NCBI GenBank assembly: GCA_023129815.1
Contig: JAGMBH010000045.1
Coordinates: forward strand, 1 to 7,536
Origin: Dehalococcoidia bacterium
GTDB taxonomy: Bacteria; Chloroflexota; Dehalococcoidia; GIF9; AB-539-J10
Direction: 5' to 3'
Length of the DNA stretch: 7,536 nucleotides
Positions 1 to 5,686 of this stretch are shown piece after piece (the first letter of the stretch is position 1; every line of letters begins with the position of its first letter). Position numbers and translations under genes: made by a program. Below the pieces are notes generated by a model. That model searched no databases. It had not been told where the DNA came from and saw nothing but the letters and a program-made list of their open reading frames with translations.

Positions 1-2118
1 ACTGGTGAGGTAATGGCTATTGATAGGTGTTTTGAAGCTGCCTTGCAAAAGGCGGTCCGCTCTTTGGAATTTGGCAAGCGCACCCTCCTCTGGGAGGATT
101 CAAGATGGAGCAAAGGTGAGGTTGATTCCTACCCACTTCACCCTAATGACTTAAGAGTATGGGCGATTACGGCGGCGCTGAGAAGGGGAGCTACACCTGA
201 GGAACTCTCTCGACATACTGGAATAGACCCTTGGTTTATCTACAAGCTTCAGAATATCGTTGACATGGAGAGACGACTTCTCTCTGAGCCATTGAAGCCA
301 GAGCTTTTATGGCAGGCAAAGCGGCTTGGTTTGTCTGATGAGCAGATTGGCACTTTAGCTGATAGATTGCCGGAGCAGCTAAGACAAATTCGCCATCAGT
401 GGCACATTTGTCCGGTATATAAGATGGTGGATACCTGCGCTGCTGAATTTGAGGCGGAAACTCCCTATTTCTATAGCACTTATGAGAAGGAGAATGAAGC
501 TGAGCCTTTAGAAGGCAGAAAAGCCGTGGTCATCGGCAGTGGTCCTATACGCATTGGGCAAGGGATCGAGTTTGACTATTGCTGTGTCCACTCAGCTTGG
601 GCACTTCAGGAGGCAGGCATAAAGAGCATCCTGGTTAATTCTAATCCGGAAACAGTTTCCACTGATTTCGATACCAGCGATCGCCTTTACTTCGAAGCCT
701 TAGATGAAGAGAGCATTCGAGATATACTTGAAAATGAAGGTATTGCGAGCCAAGCGAAGCAATCTTCCCCCTCCATTGTTCAATTTGGTGGGCAAACAGC
801 CATCAACATGGTTGAGCCGCTGGCTCGGAGTAACATGCCAATACTTGGATCGGGTGCTGAAGCCATAGATATAGCTGAGGACCGTCATCGCTTCGAGGAT
901 TTCCTAGACAGGTTAGGCATTCTTCAGCCACCAGGGGCTGGTGTGTCATCCATCGAAGAGGCATTGAGTGTAGCTAAATCTTTGGGTTATCCGCTGCTTG
1001 TCCGTCCTAGCTATGTCCTTGGTGGCAGAGCTATGGAAATCGTCTACAACGAGGCTGAGTTAATTCGCCACCTGTCATTGGCTTTAGAGCTAGATAGCCA
1101 ACATAAGGTGCTCATTGATAAATATCTGCAAGGTAAGGAGGTTGAGGTGGACGCCGTGGGTGACGGAGAGGGGGTGCTTATCCCGGGCGTAATGGAGCAT
1201 ATTGAAAGGGCTGGCGTGCACAGTGGTGATTCTATAGCTGTCTATCCAGGGGTGAATTTGACCGTGGACGAAGTGAATACCATAGTGGATTATGCCACTA
1301 GAATTGGGTTAGCTCTTCAAGTTAAAGGCTTGCTGAATATACAAATGGTAATCATGAGGGAGAATGGATCTTCATTTATATATGTGCTTGAGGTAAATCC
1401 CCGAGCTAGTAGAACTGTTCCTTTTATTTCCAAGGTGACTGGTGTGCCCTTAGTGCGAATTGCTACCAAAGTGATGGCTGGTATTAGCCTTAAAGAGCAA
1501 GGTTATAAAGGTGGATTATGGAAGAGGCAAAAGTTAGTTGGCATAAAAGCTCCTGTTTTCTCTATGTCTAAGCTGATTGGGGTGGATAACTACCTTGGTC
1601 CTGAGATGAAATCTACCGGTGAAGTAATGGGCATTGATTATAGTTTTGAGGCTGCTCTAGCCAAGGCACTTTTAGCCGCTGACTTGATGTTGCCTCAAAA
1701 GGGCAGTTTGCTGCTTAGCATCGCAGATAGAGATAAAGCTGAGTCTGTACCACTTATTAAAAAGTTACATTCCCTTCACTATGGTCTCTATGCCACGGAA
1801 GGCACGGCGGCCATGATTGACTCTGCAGGATTTCCGGTGAGAATGGTAACTAAAAAGCTGAGTGAAGGACATCCCAATGTTATTGATGTTATTCGGGATA
1901 ATTGTGTAAGTGGAGTGGTCAATACTGTCACTGGAGGGCGTATCCCGTTAAAGGATGGATTTAGCATCCGACGTGCCGCGGCAGAAAAGAGGATACCTTG
2001 CTTTACTTCTCTGGATACCATCCGAGTAGTTATAGAAGCGCTGGCGAATACCAGTCAGATTTTCTATGTTCAGCCGCTTAAGGAGTATCTAAAGAGCAGA
2101 AGTAAAAATGCAAAATGA
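1..2118 (+). CDS. carB: Carbamoyl-phosphate synthase large subunit (3' part; start lies upstream of the window)
   Basis: The large subunit makes carbamoyl phosphate from ammonia (delivered by CarA from glutamine), bicarbonate and two ATP, for pyrimidine and arginine synthesis in the cytoplasm. The frame is open from base 1, with TGEV preceding the Met at 13, which matches the conserved internal GEVMAIGR motif near the end of the first ATP-grasp half. That Met is therefore not the start, and about 350-380 residues are missing upstream. Visible in order: oligomerisation domain (about 150-480), second-half start VVIGSGPIRIGQGIEFDY (about 526-580), NSNPETVSTDFDTSDRLYFE, the VQFGGQTAIN motif, the second ATP-grasp domain (RPSYVLGGRAMEIVYNEAEL at about 1003-1062; EVNPRASRTVPF at about 1390), and a C-terminal MGS-like regulatory domain (about 1700-2070). 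Oddities: IGR has become IDR, and an eight-residue insert encoded by a repeat lies at 742-765. The gene otherwise looks functional. Confidence 0.96.
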   Translation, partial: TGEVMAIDRCFEAALQKAVRSLEFGKRTLLWEDSRWSKGEVDSYPLHPNDLRVWAITAALRRGATPEELSRHTGIDPWFIYKLQNIVDMERRLLSEPLKPELLWQAKRLGLSDEQIGTLADRLPEQLRQIRHQWHICPVYKMVDTCAAEFEAETPYFYSTYEKENEAEPLEGRKAVVIGSGPIRIGQGIEFDYCCVHSAWALQEAGIKSILVNSNPETVSTDFDTSDRLYFEALDEESIRDILENEGIASQAKQSSPSIVQFGGQTAINMVEPLARSNMPILGSGAEAIDIAEDRHRFEDFLDRLGILQPPGAGVSSIEEALSVAKSLGYPLLVRPSYVLGGRAMEIVYNEAELIRHLSLALELDSQHKVLIDKYLQGKEVEVDAVGDGEGVLIPGVMEHIERAGVHSGDSIAVYPGVNLTVDEVNTIVDYATRIGLALQVKGLLNIQMVIMRENGSSFIYVLEVNPRASRTVPFISKVTGVPLVRIATKVMAGISLKEQGYKGGLWKRQKLVGIKAPVFSMSKLIGVDNYLGPEMKSTGEVMGIDYSFEAALAKALLAADLMLPQKGSLLLSIADRDKAESVPLIKKLHSLHYGLYATEGTAAMIDSAGFPVRMVTKKLSEGHPNVIDVIRDNCVSGVVNTVTGGRIPLKDGFSIRRAAAEKRIPCFTSLDTIRVVIEALANTSQIFYVQPLKEYLKSRSKNAK
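742..765. repeat. Type A short repeat inside carB (in-frame insert)
   Basis: ATTGCGAGCC followed by AAGCGAAGCAATCT is a near match to the type A repeats at 2417 and 2932, differing by C for G in the middle. It is exactly eight codons in phase with carB and encodes IASQAKQS. In other CarB proteins the segment runs directly from a helix ending in a charged stretch (as in E. coli EIVRIEKP) to KGVIVQYGGQ, so these residues look like an added loop. The outer ATTGC and GCAAT pair as a short inverted repeat. Confidence 0.85.
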
Positions 2119-2136
2119 CAAGGCAAAGTATATGAT

Positions 2137-2247
2137 AAATCCTAAGCACGAAATCCTAAGCTCCAAACAATATCAAATAACCAAAATTCAAATGACCAAA
2201 ACGGTTTGAATTTGGAATTTAGAAATTAGAATTTGTTTAGGATTTAG
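2137..2247. repeat. AT-rich palindromic interspersed repeat between carB and pyrK
   Basis: AAATCCTAAGC occurs twice in tandem (2137-2147 and 2151-2161), and its complement TTAGGATTT lies at the far end (2237-2245). An inner arm CCAAAATTCAAA (2181-2192) pairs with TTTGAATTTGG (2205-2215) with one bulged base. The whole element can fold as a long imperfect hairpin. It resembles, from memory, an AT-rich intergenic repeat seen in many uncultivated-bacteria genomes. It fills nearly the whole gap between the two genes, and its last bases supply the only Shine-Dalgarno-like sequence (AGGA, 2239-2242) for the next gene. Confidence 0.75.
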
Positions 2248-2248
2248 T

Positions 2249-3121
2249 GTGAAACAATCCCTGTGCGCTATAACTTCTAATGTGGAGATCTCCCCTGGCA
2301 TACACCTTATGTGGCTTGAAGCGCCCGATATAGCTGCCATAGCTCAGCCAGGGCAGTTCATTACAGTGCGCTGTGAGGGTCTTGCACTACGTCGCCCTTT
2401 CAGCATACACCAAGTTGTCATTGCGAGCGAAGCGAAGCAATCTCAAGTTGCTATTCTTTTTAAGGTAGTGGGTAAAGGCACTCTTTGGCTGTCGCAACAC
2501 CAAAGAGGTGATAAAGTAGATATTCTCGGGCTTTTGGGTAACGGATTTAGCGTCGGACCAAGTTCGAGGAACCTATTATTAGTGGCTGGAGGCATTGGTA
2601 TTGCCCCACTCGTTTTTTTAGCGCGAAGTGCTTCACCGCAGCACGCAATAACGCTAATTTATGGAGCAAGCACGGCTAAGGAACTCTACCCCTTTTCGTC
2701 ATTGCCCCTCACTCTTAATCCCTCTCCCTCGAAGGGAGAGGGAAAAGGAGAGGGCGAAAAGCGAAGCAATCTCCTGTCTTTGCCTGACTCTGTTCGATTT
2801 ATTCCCGTTACCGAGGACGGCAGTATAGGCAAAAAAGGCATGGTAACCGATATACTACCTGATTTCCTGGGTTGGGCTGAGCAAGTATATGCTTGTGGGC
2901 CAATAGATATGTATAAGACGATGGCGAATATGTCATTGCGAGCGAAGCGAAGTAATCTCAAAGTGAGGATGTGTCAAGTTTCTCTTGAAGTGCGAATGGG
3001 ATGTGGTATTGGAGCTTGCTATGGCTGTACCATAAATACAAGGAAAGGACTAAAGAAGGTGTGTCACGATGGGCCAGTATTTGAATTAGACGATATTCTA
3101 TGGGAGGAGGTAAGTATATGA
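2249..3121 (+). CDS. pyrK: Dihydroorotate dehydrogenase electron-transfer subunit, with repeat-encoded inserts
   Basis: PyrK carries electrons from PyrD's FMN via a [2Fe-2S] cluster and FAD to NAD+ in dihydroorotate oxidation. Visible features: the N-terminal ferredoxin-reductase-like barrel with PGQFITV, FAD motif RRPFS (residues 48-52), KVVGKGTLWL, nucleotide-binding GGIGIAP (114-120), the ACGP motif (215-218), and a C-terminal cluster motif with C252, C257, C260 and C272 (C-x4-C-x2-C-x11-C). Start chosen: GTG at 2249, which gives the expected N-terminus (VEISPGIHLMWLEAP); only a weak AGGA precedes it. At 290 residues it is longer than typical PyrK (about 250-260). The excess maps to three repeat-derived inserts at residues about 57-65, 150-175 and 229-237, each outside the cofactor motifs. 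It is downstream of carB, as expected for a pyr operon, but no pyrD follows. Confidence 0.93.
   Translation: MKQSLCAITSNVEISPGIHLMWLEAPDIAAIAQPGQFITVRCEGLALRRPFSIHQVVIASEAKQSQVAILFKVVGKGTLWLSQHQRGDKVDILGLLGNGFSVGPSSRNLLLVAGGIGIAPLVFLARSASPQHAITLIYGASTAKELYPFSSLPLTLNPSPSKGEGKGEGEKRSNLLSLPDSVRFIPVTEDGSIGKKGMVTDILPDFLGWAEQVYACGPIDMYKTMANMSLRAKRSNLKVRMCQVSLEVRMGCGIGACYGCTINTRKGLKKVCHDGPVFELDDILWEEVSI
2417..2444. repeat. Type A short repeat inside pyrK, copy 1
   Basis: GTCATTGCGAGCGAAGC followed by GAAGCAATCTC is the best-preserved copy in the window. It is read in the GTC-ATT-GCG frame as VIASEAKQS (residues 57-65), placed between the FAD motif RRPFSIH and strand VAILFKVVGKG, where PyrK proteins normally have a short hairpin. 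ATTGC and GCAAT form the outer arms of an imperfect palindrome. Confidence 0.9.
2698..2773. repeat. Composite repeat in pyrK: type B palindrome splitting a type A copy
   Basis: The left end GTCATTGC (2698-2705) matches the start of type A and the right end GCGAAGCAATCTC (2761-2773) matches its end. Between them is a purine/pyrimidine-rich element (about 2706-2756) containing a perfect 10-bp inverted repeat, CCCTCTCCCT (2720-2729) and AGGGAGAGGG (2733-2742), with a 3-base loop. The type B element resembles the CCCTCACCCTAACCCTCTCCC repeat class found in various genomes (from memory). The whole is translated as an insert rich in Pro, Ser, Lys, Gly and Glu (residues about 150-175), ahead of the conserved VTEDGSIGKKG segment. 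Confidence 0.75.
2932..2959. repeat. Type A short repeat inside pyrK, copy 3 (different reading frame)
   Basis: This copy is identical to the 2417 copy except for T in place of C at 2953 (AGTAATCTC for AGCAATCTC). Here it is read in the TCA-TTG-CGA frame as SLRAKRSNL (residues 229-237), inserted between the ACGPIDMYKTMA helix and the MCQVSLEVRMGCGIGAC cluster segment. The use of a second frame shows that the peptide itself is not what is conserved. Confidence 0.9.
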
Positions 3122-3162
3122 CGACTCACCCTGTCGTTGCGAGCTTTTCCTTGTCATTTTAA
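3118..3162 (+). pseudogene. Abortive ORF after pyrK; possible remnant of a pyrD start
   Basis: The last codons of pyrK contain a strong ribosome site, GGAGGAGG (3103-3110), ideally spaced from an ATG at 3118 that overlaps the pyrK stop as ATGA. This is a typical coupled start. The ORF reads MTTHPVVASFSLSF and stops; from the fifth codon onward it is repeat sequence (the type A left half begins at about 3131). In many bacteria pyrD follows pyrK, so a lost or displaced pyrD is the simplest reading, but four residues cannot identify a gene. The alternative is that the start was always cryptic. Confidence 0.35.
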
Positions 3163-3190
3163 GCGAAGAATCTTAAAGCGAAGCAATCTC
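3133..3190. repeat. Nested type A repeats between pyrK and yjbQ
   Basis: Left half GTCGTTGCGAGC (3133-3144) and right half AGCGAAGCAATCTC (3177-3190) flank a variant copy, TTGTCATTTTAA then GCGAAGAATCTT (3151-3174). The inner copy resembles the GTCATTCTGAGCGAAG...GAATCT variant of this repeat class (recalled from other genomes). The arrangement reads as one copy interrupted by another, with some base decay. Confidence 0.7.
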
Positions 3191-3209
3191 TTTGGAAGGA
3201 GGTAGGAAT

Positions 3210-3629
3210 ATGGCCGTAGTTACTAAAGATATCATATTGCAAACAAAGGGAAATTGCGACATCCTCGATATAACCTCTCAAGTAGCAAGGAAGGTAGAGG
3301 AATCAGGGGTTAACAGCGGCACAGTAACTCTGTTCGTAAGTGGCTCAACAGCCGGGATAACAACTATCGAATATGAACCAAGGCTTCTTTCTGATTTTAA
3401 AGGCATGTGGGATAGAGTAATACCTCAAAATATCCCCTATGCGCACAACAAAACTTGGGGAGATGGAAATGGTCATTCCCATGTGCGTGCTTCTATGCTC
3501 GGCGCCTCATTGACTATACCCTTTATAGACAAAAGATTGACCTTGGGCACCTGGCAGCAGATAGTTTTCCTCGACTTTGATAATCGCCCAAGGTCGCGTA
3601 AGATGGTGCTCCAGATTATGGGCGAATGA
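3210..3629 (+). CDS. YjbQ/UPF0047 family protein (secondary thiamine-phosphate synthase fold)
   Basis: This 139-residue protein matches the full length of the YjbQ family. Conserved segments: GSTAGITTIEYEPRLLSDF (residues 45-63), IPQNIPYAHN (71-80), GDGNGHSHVRASMLG (84-98, the conserved D-N-H-H patch), and LGTWQQIVFLDFDNRPRSR (112-130). Some family members show weak thiamine-phosphate synthase activity, but the physiological role is unsettled. The start is the ATG at 3210, preceded by AAGGAGGT (3196-3203) at ideal spacing. An in-frame TTG at 3192 lies in the ribosome site itself and is rejected. It has no obvious functional tie to pyrK. Its upstream leader is repeat debris, so it may depend on read-through from the pyr genes. 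Confidence 0.88.
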   Translation: MAVVTKDIILQTKGNCDILDITSQVARKVEESGVNSGTVTLFVSGSTAGITTIEYEPRLLSDFKGMWDRVIPQNIPYAHNKTWGDGNGHSHVRASMLGASLTIPFIDKRLTLGTWQQIVFLDFDNRPRSRKMVLQIMGE

Positions 3630-3986
3630 AACCGGGCTAGAATATGCCTATCTCACCGGTGCCGTGCTCACCAGCATTGCTTCTGTAACCTCGGTGATTC
3701 GCTAATTTCGTATCTGGCAACACAGATACCAGAAACACTGGCTGCGATTCTCTCAGATTACTGGGAGGTAATCGCACAAAATACAGGTTTGTCCTTGAAC
3801 CAGGTTGCAGAGCAGGCATTGGTGGCGCCAGCCAGATGCTGTCTTAAAGACACCGGTCAAGTTAGCGCAGGCGCTGAGGTGTTGAAGAATCGGCAAGTTT
3901 CTAGCATTGAGGAAAGGCTTGTTGAGAAAGCGTTTGCCTTCTTGCCAAAGCTCTCACAGATACTGAGAGATAAGCATGGCCTATAA
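3630..3986 (+). pseudogene. Decayed 3' remnant of a gene, possibly of the MetE/UROD-like methyltransferase superfamily
   Basis: From about 3720 to the stop at 3984-3986 the frame reads like real protein: IPETLAAILSDYWEVIAQ, NTGLSLNQVAEQALVAPARC, then SSIEERLVEKAFAFLPKLSQ and ILRDKHGL. The layout (helix, short A-P-x-x-C strand, then a helix ending in S-x-x-L-R) recalls the C-terminus of the archaeal-type cobalamin-independent methionine synthase group, but this is from memory and weak. No ATG or ribosome site precedes it. The frame is continuous with the yjbQ frame after its stop, and the sequence from 3630 to 3720 does not look coding in this frame. Another frame (3634-3702) reads GLEYAYLTGAV..., perhaps an earlier piece of the same gene, which would mean a frameshift. 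A TTG at 3789 could start a 65-residue ORF, but it has no ribosome site. Confidence 0.45.
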
Positions 3987-4046
3987 GGTAGAGTGTCGAT
4001 GCATAAGCTACCTTTGGTGGCAGTTTGATTTCTCCCCCAAAAGTGT

Positions 4047-4075
4047 TTGACAATTTAGTGTAAAATAAACATTAG
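4047..4075 (+). promoter_or_regulatory. Possible sigma-70-type promoter for the redox cluster
   Basis: A perfect TTGACA (4047-4052) lies in the gap before the flavoprotein gene. The best-spaced -10 (17 bases, CATTAG at 4070-4075) is poor. A better-looking TAAAAT (4061-4066) is only 8 bases away, too close. The position, about 60-85 bases upstream of the first gene after a pseudogene, makes a transcription start plausible. Confidence 0.35.
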
Positions 4076-4134
4076 AGCGGTTGGGAAGCGGGAGAGGCAA
4101 CAATAATTCTCCCATCTCTAGTAAGGAGCGTAAC

Positions 4135-4788
4135 ATGAAAGTATTAGGTATCATGGGTAGCCCCAGAAGGCAAAGCAACACTGAGACTCTTCTTGACAAG
4201 GCACTCGAAGGTGCCACGGAGGTGGGAGCAGAGGTGGAAAAGGTAGCAGTTTCGGGACTCAAAATCTCACCATGCCGGGAAATATATGCTTGTCTCGAAG
4301 ACGGCCACTGTGCCATTAAGGATGATATGCAATGGCTCTACGAGAAGCTTCTGGAAGCAGACCATATTGTTTTTGCTTCGCCTATATTCTTCTATGGCAT
4401 TACCAGCCAGGCAAAGGCGGTAGTGGATAGATGCCAAGCGCTTTGGGTGGGAAGACATGTGCTGGGTATAGGGAAAGAGGACAGCCGAATAAGGAGAGGA
4501 GTCTTTATCTCAGTGGGCGCTACCCGAGGTGAAAAACTCTTTGATGGCGCAGTGCTCACGGTAAAATACTTCTTTGATGCCATTGGTGTGAAATATGCCG
4601 GTGACTTGTTAATTAAAGGAATTGATGGCAAAGCTCAAATTAAGGAGCATCCTATGGCTTTGCAAGATGCCTTCCATCTTGGTCAGCAGCTTGTGCATCC
4701 AGATAGCATATTGAAGGATTACCACCAATGCTCAGCGCCGAATTGCAACGAGCTGTTGAAGCCAGCGAAAGGGAAATCATGCAGATAG
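4135..4788 (+). CDS. Flavodoxin-fold FMN protein (NADPH-dependent FMN reductase / iron-sulfur flavoprotein-like)
   Basis: This 217-residue protein is predicted to bind FMN and pass electrons in the cytoplasm. The N-terminal strand MKVLGIMGSPRRQSNTETLL has the FMN-phosphate loop (GSPRxxSNTxTL, residues 8-19), and ASPIFFYGITSQAKAVVDR contains the second flavin-contacting segment (SPIFFYG). The region SPCREIYACLEDGHCAIKDD corresponds to the iron-sulfur flavoprotein cluster loop, but only C47, C53 and C59 remain; the canonical second Cys of C-x2-C-x2-C is Ile50. A normal [4Fe-4S] site would thus lack one ligand. The C-terminal tail has three more Cys (QCSAPNCNELL...SCR). The ATG at 4135 is chosen because TAAGGAG precedes it; an in-frame TTG at 4081 extends into leader sequence. 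It is the first gene of the redox group, 59 bases before hrb. Confidence 0.85.
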   Translation: MKVLGIMGSPRRQSNTETLLDKALEGATEVGAEVEKVAVSGLKISPCREIYACLEDGHCAIKDDMQWLYEKLLEADHIVFASPIFFYGITSQAKAVVDRCQALWVGRHVLGIGKEDSRIRRGVFISVGATRGEKLFDGAVLTVKYFFDAIGVKYAGDLLIKGIDGKAQIKEHPMALQDAFHLGQQLVHPDSILKDYHQCSAPNCNELLKPAKGKSCR

Positions 4789-4847
4789 GGCTATGGAGGT
4801 GAAACACAGCGAATGAGCTTAGAAGAAGTAAAAGTAGGAGGTGAACA

Positions 4848-5537
4848 ATGAATCTCAAAGCTCTTTTTAAATTGGGTTACGGTTTGTATGTTGTGGGTTC
4901 TAGAATGGAAGGCAAGCTCAATTGTCAGATTGCCAACACGGTCTTCCAAATTACATCTGAGCCACCTGTTGTTGCTGTGAGCATCAACAAGGAAAATTTA
5001 ACTCACGAGTTTATTGCCGGAAGTAAAGTATTTACCGTTTCAATTCTTTCCCGGGATGCACCTTTAAGTTTCATCGGTCATTTTGGTTTCAAATCAGGCA
5101 GGGAAGTAGACAAACTCAAAGATGTCAATTATCGGCTTGGTGAAACCGGGGCTCCCATAGTACTTGACCATACCTTGGCTTATCTTGAAGCCAAGGTAGT
5201 TAATCAAGTAGATGTCGGAACTCACACTATCTTTGTGGGAGAGCTTGCGGAGGCGGATGTTATGAAAGAAGGCGAGCCTATGACTTATGCTTATTATCAT
5301 CAGGTGAAAAGAGGCACCACTCCTAAGACAGCTCCCAGCTATATTGAGGAGAGAAAAGCAGTAGCACCAAAAATGGCGAAATACAAGTGCACTGTTTGTG
5401 GTTATATCTACGATCCCGAATTGGGTGACCCCGATGGCGGCATAAAACCAGGAACCCCCTTTGAACAAATACCCGATGACTGGGTGTGTCCCGTCTGCGG
5501 GGCGAGCAAGGATAAATTTGAGAAAGTAGAGGAGTGA
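4848..5537 (+). CDS. hrb: High-molecular-weight rubredoxin: flavin reductase domain fused to rubredoxin
   Basis: Residues 1 to about 160 form an FMN-binding flavin-reductase-like domain (ANTVFQITSEPPVVAVSINK, then HEFI...FTVSILS, and the HTIFVGELAEADV strand). Residues 176-229 are a complete rubredoxin, with the iron-binding C-x2-C pairs C181/C184 and C214/C217, plus YIYDPELGDPDGGIKPGTPF. This architecture is that of Moorella thermoacetica Hrb, which transfers electrons from NADH to the flavodiiron protein FprA for NO (and O2) reduction. The gene has a strong AGGAGGTGA site at 4836-4844. It lies 149 bases before fprA, supporting the same partnership here. The symbol follows the Moorella usage. 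Confidence 0.93.
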   Translation: MNLKALFKLGYGLYVVGSRMEGKLNCQIANTVFQITSEPPVVAVSINKENLTHEFIAGSKVFTVSILSRDAPLSFIGHFGFKSGREVDKLKDVNYRLGETGAPIVLDHTLAYLEAKVVNQVDVGTHTIFVGELAEADVMKEGEPMTYAYYHQVKRGTTPKTAPSYIEERKAVAPKMAKYKCTVCGYIYDPELGDPDGGIKPGTPFEQIPDDWVCPVCGASKDKFEKVEE

Positions 5538-5686
5538 TGTAAAGTGGCAAAAGAGATTCAGCGGAATTTTGGATAAATCTCGGGGAGAGGAAGGTACCTG
5601 GGCGCATTGGAAGCTACCCAGGATATCACGAAGATAAAAGAGATTGAAGAAGGAAAAAGACTTTTAGAATATTGAAGGAGGAGTAA
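5538..5686 (+). other. hrb-fprA gap with degenerate coding-like segment
   Basis: One frame from a GTG at 5544 reads VAKEIQRNFG, a TAA stop, and then a stretch ending GALEATQDITKIKEIEEGK and RLLEY with a stop just before the fprA ribosome site. The second part has coding-like amphipathic helix character, but no start codon with a ribosome site was found for it. It may be a broken small gene or chance. The AAGGAGG at 5675-5681 at the right end serves fprA. Confidence 0.25.

Noticed and set aside
13..15. ATG at 13 as the carB start
   Set aside because: The frame is open upstream and the four preceding codons (TGEV) belong to a conserved internal CarB motif.
2137..2247. CRISPR or tandem array
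   Set aside because: The repeated AAATCCTAAGC units are part of one palindromic element, with no regular spacers.
2686..2961. Minus-strand ORF of 91 codons beginning MRLLRFARND
   Set aside because: It is the reverse reading of the repeats and of pyrK; RLLRFARND is the usual translation artefact of the type A repeat, and the sense strand encodes clear PyrK motifs.
3985..4014. 7-bp inverted repeat AAGGTAG / CTACCTT just after the remnant stop, as a terminator
   Set aside because: The loop is 16 bases and no run of T follows, so it is weak as an intrinsic terminator.
5094..5607. Two long minus-strand ORFs opposite hrb
   Set aside because: They lie antisense to a fully supported flavin reductase-rubredoxin gene, lack ribosome sites, and show no protein-like motifs.
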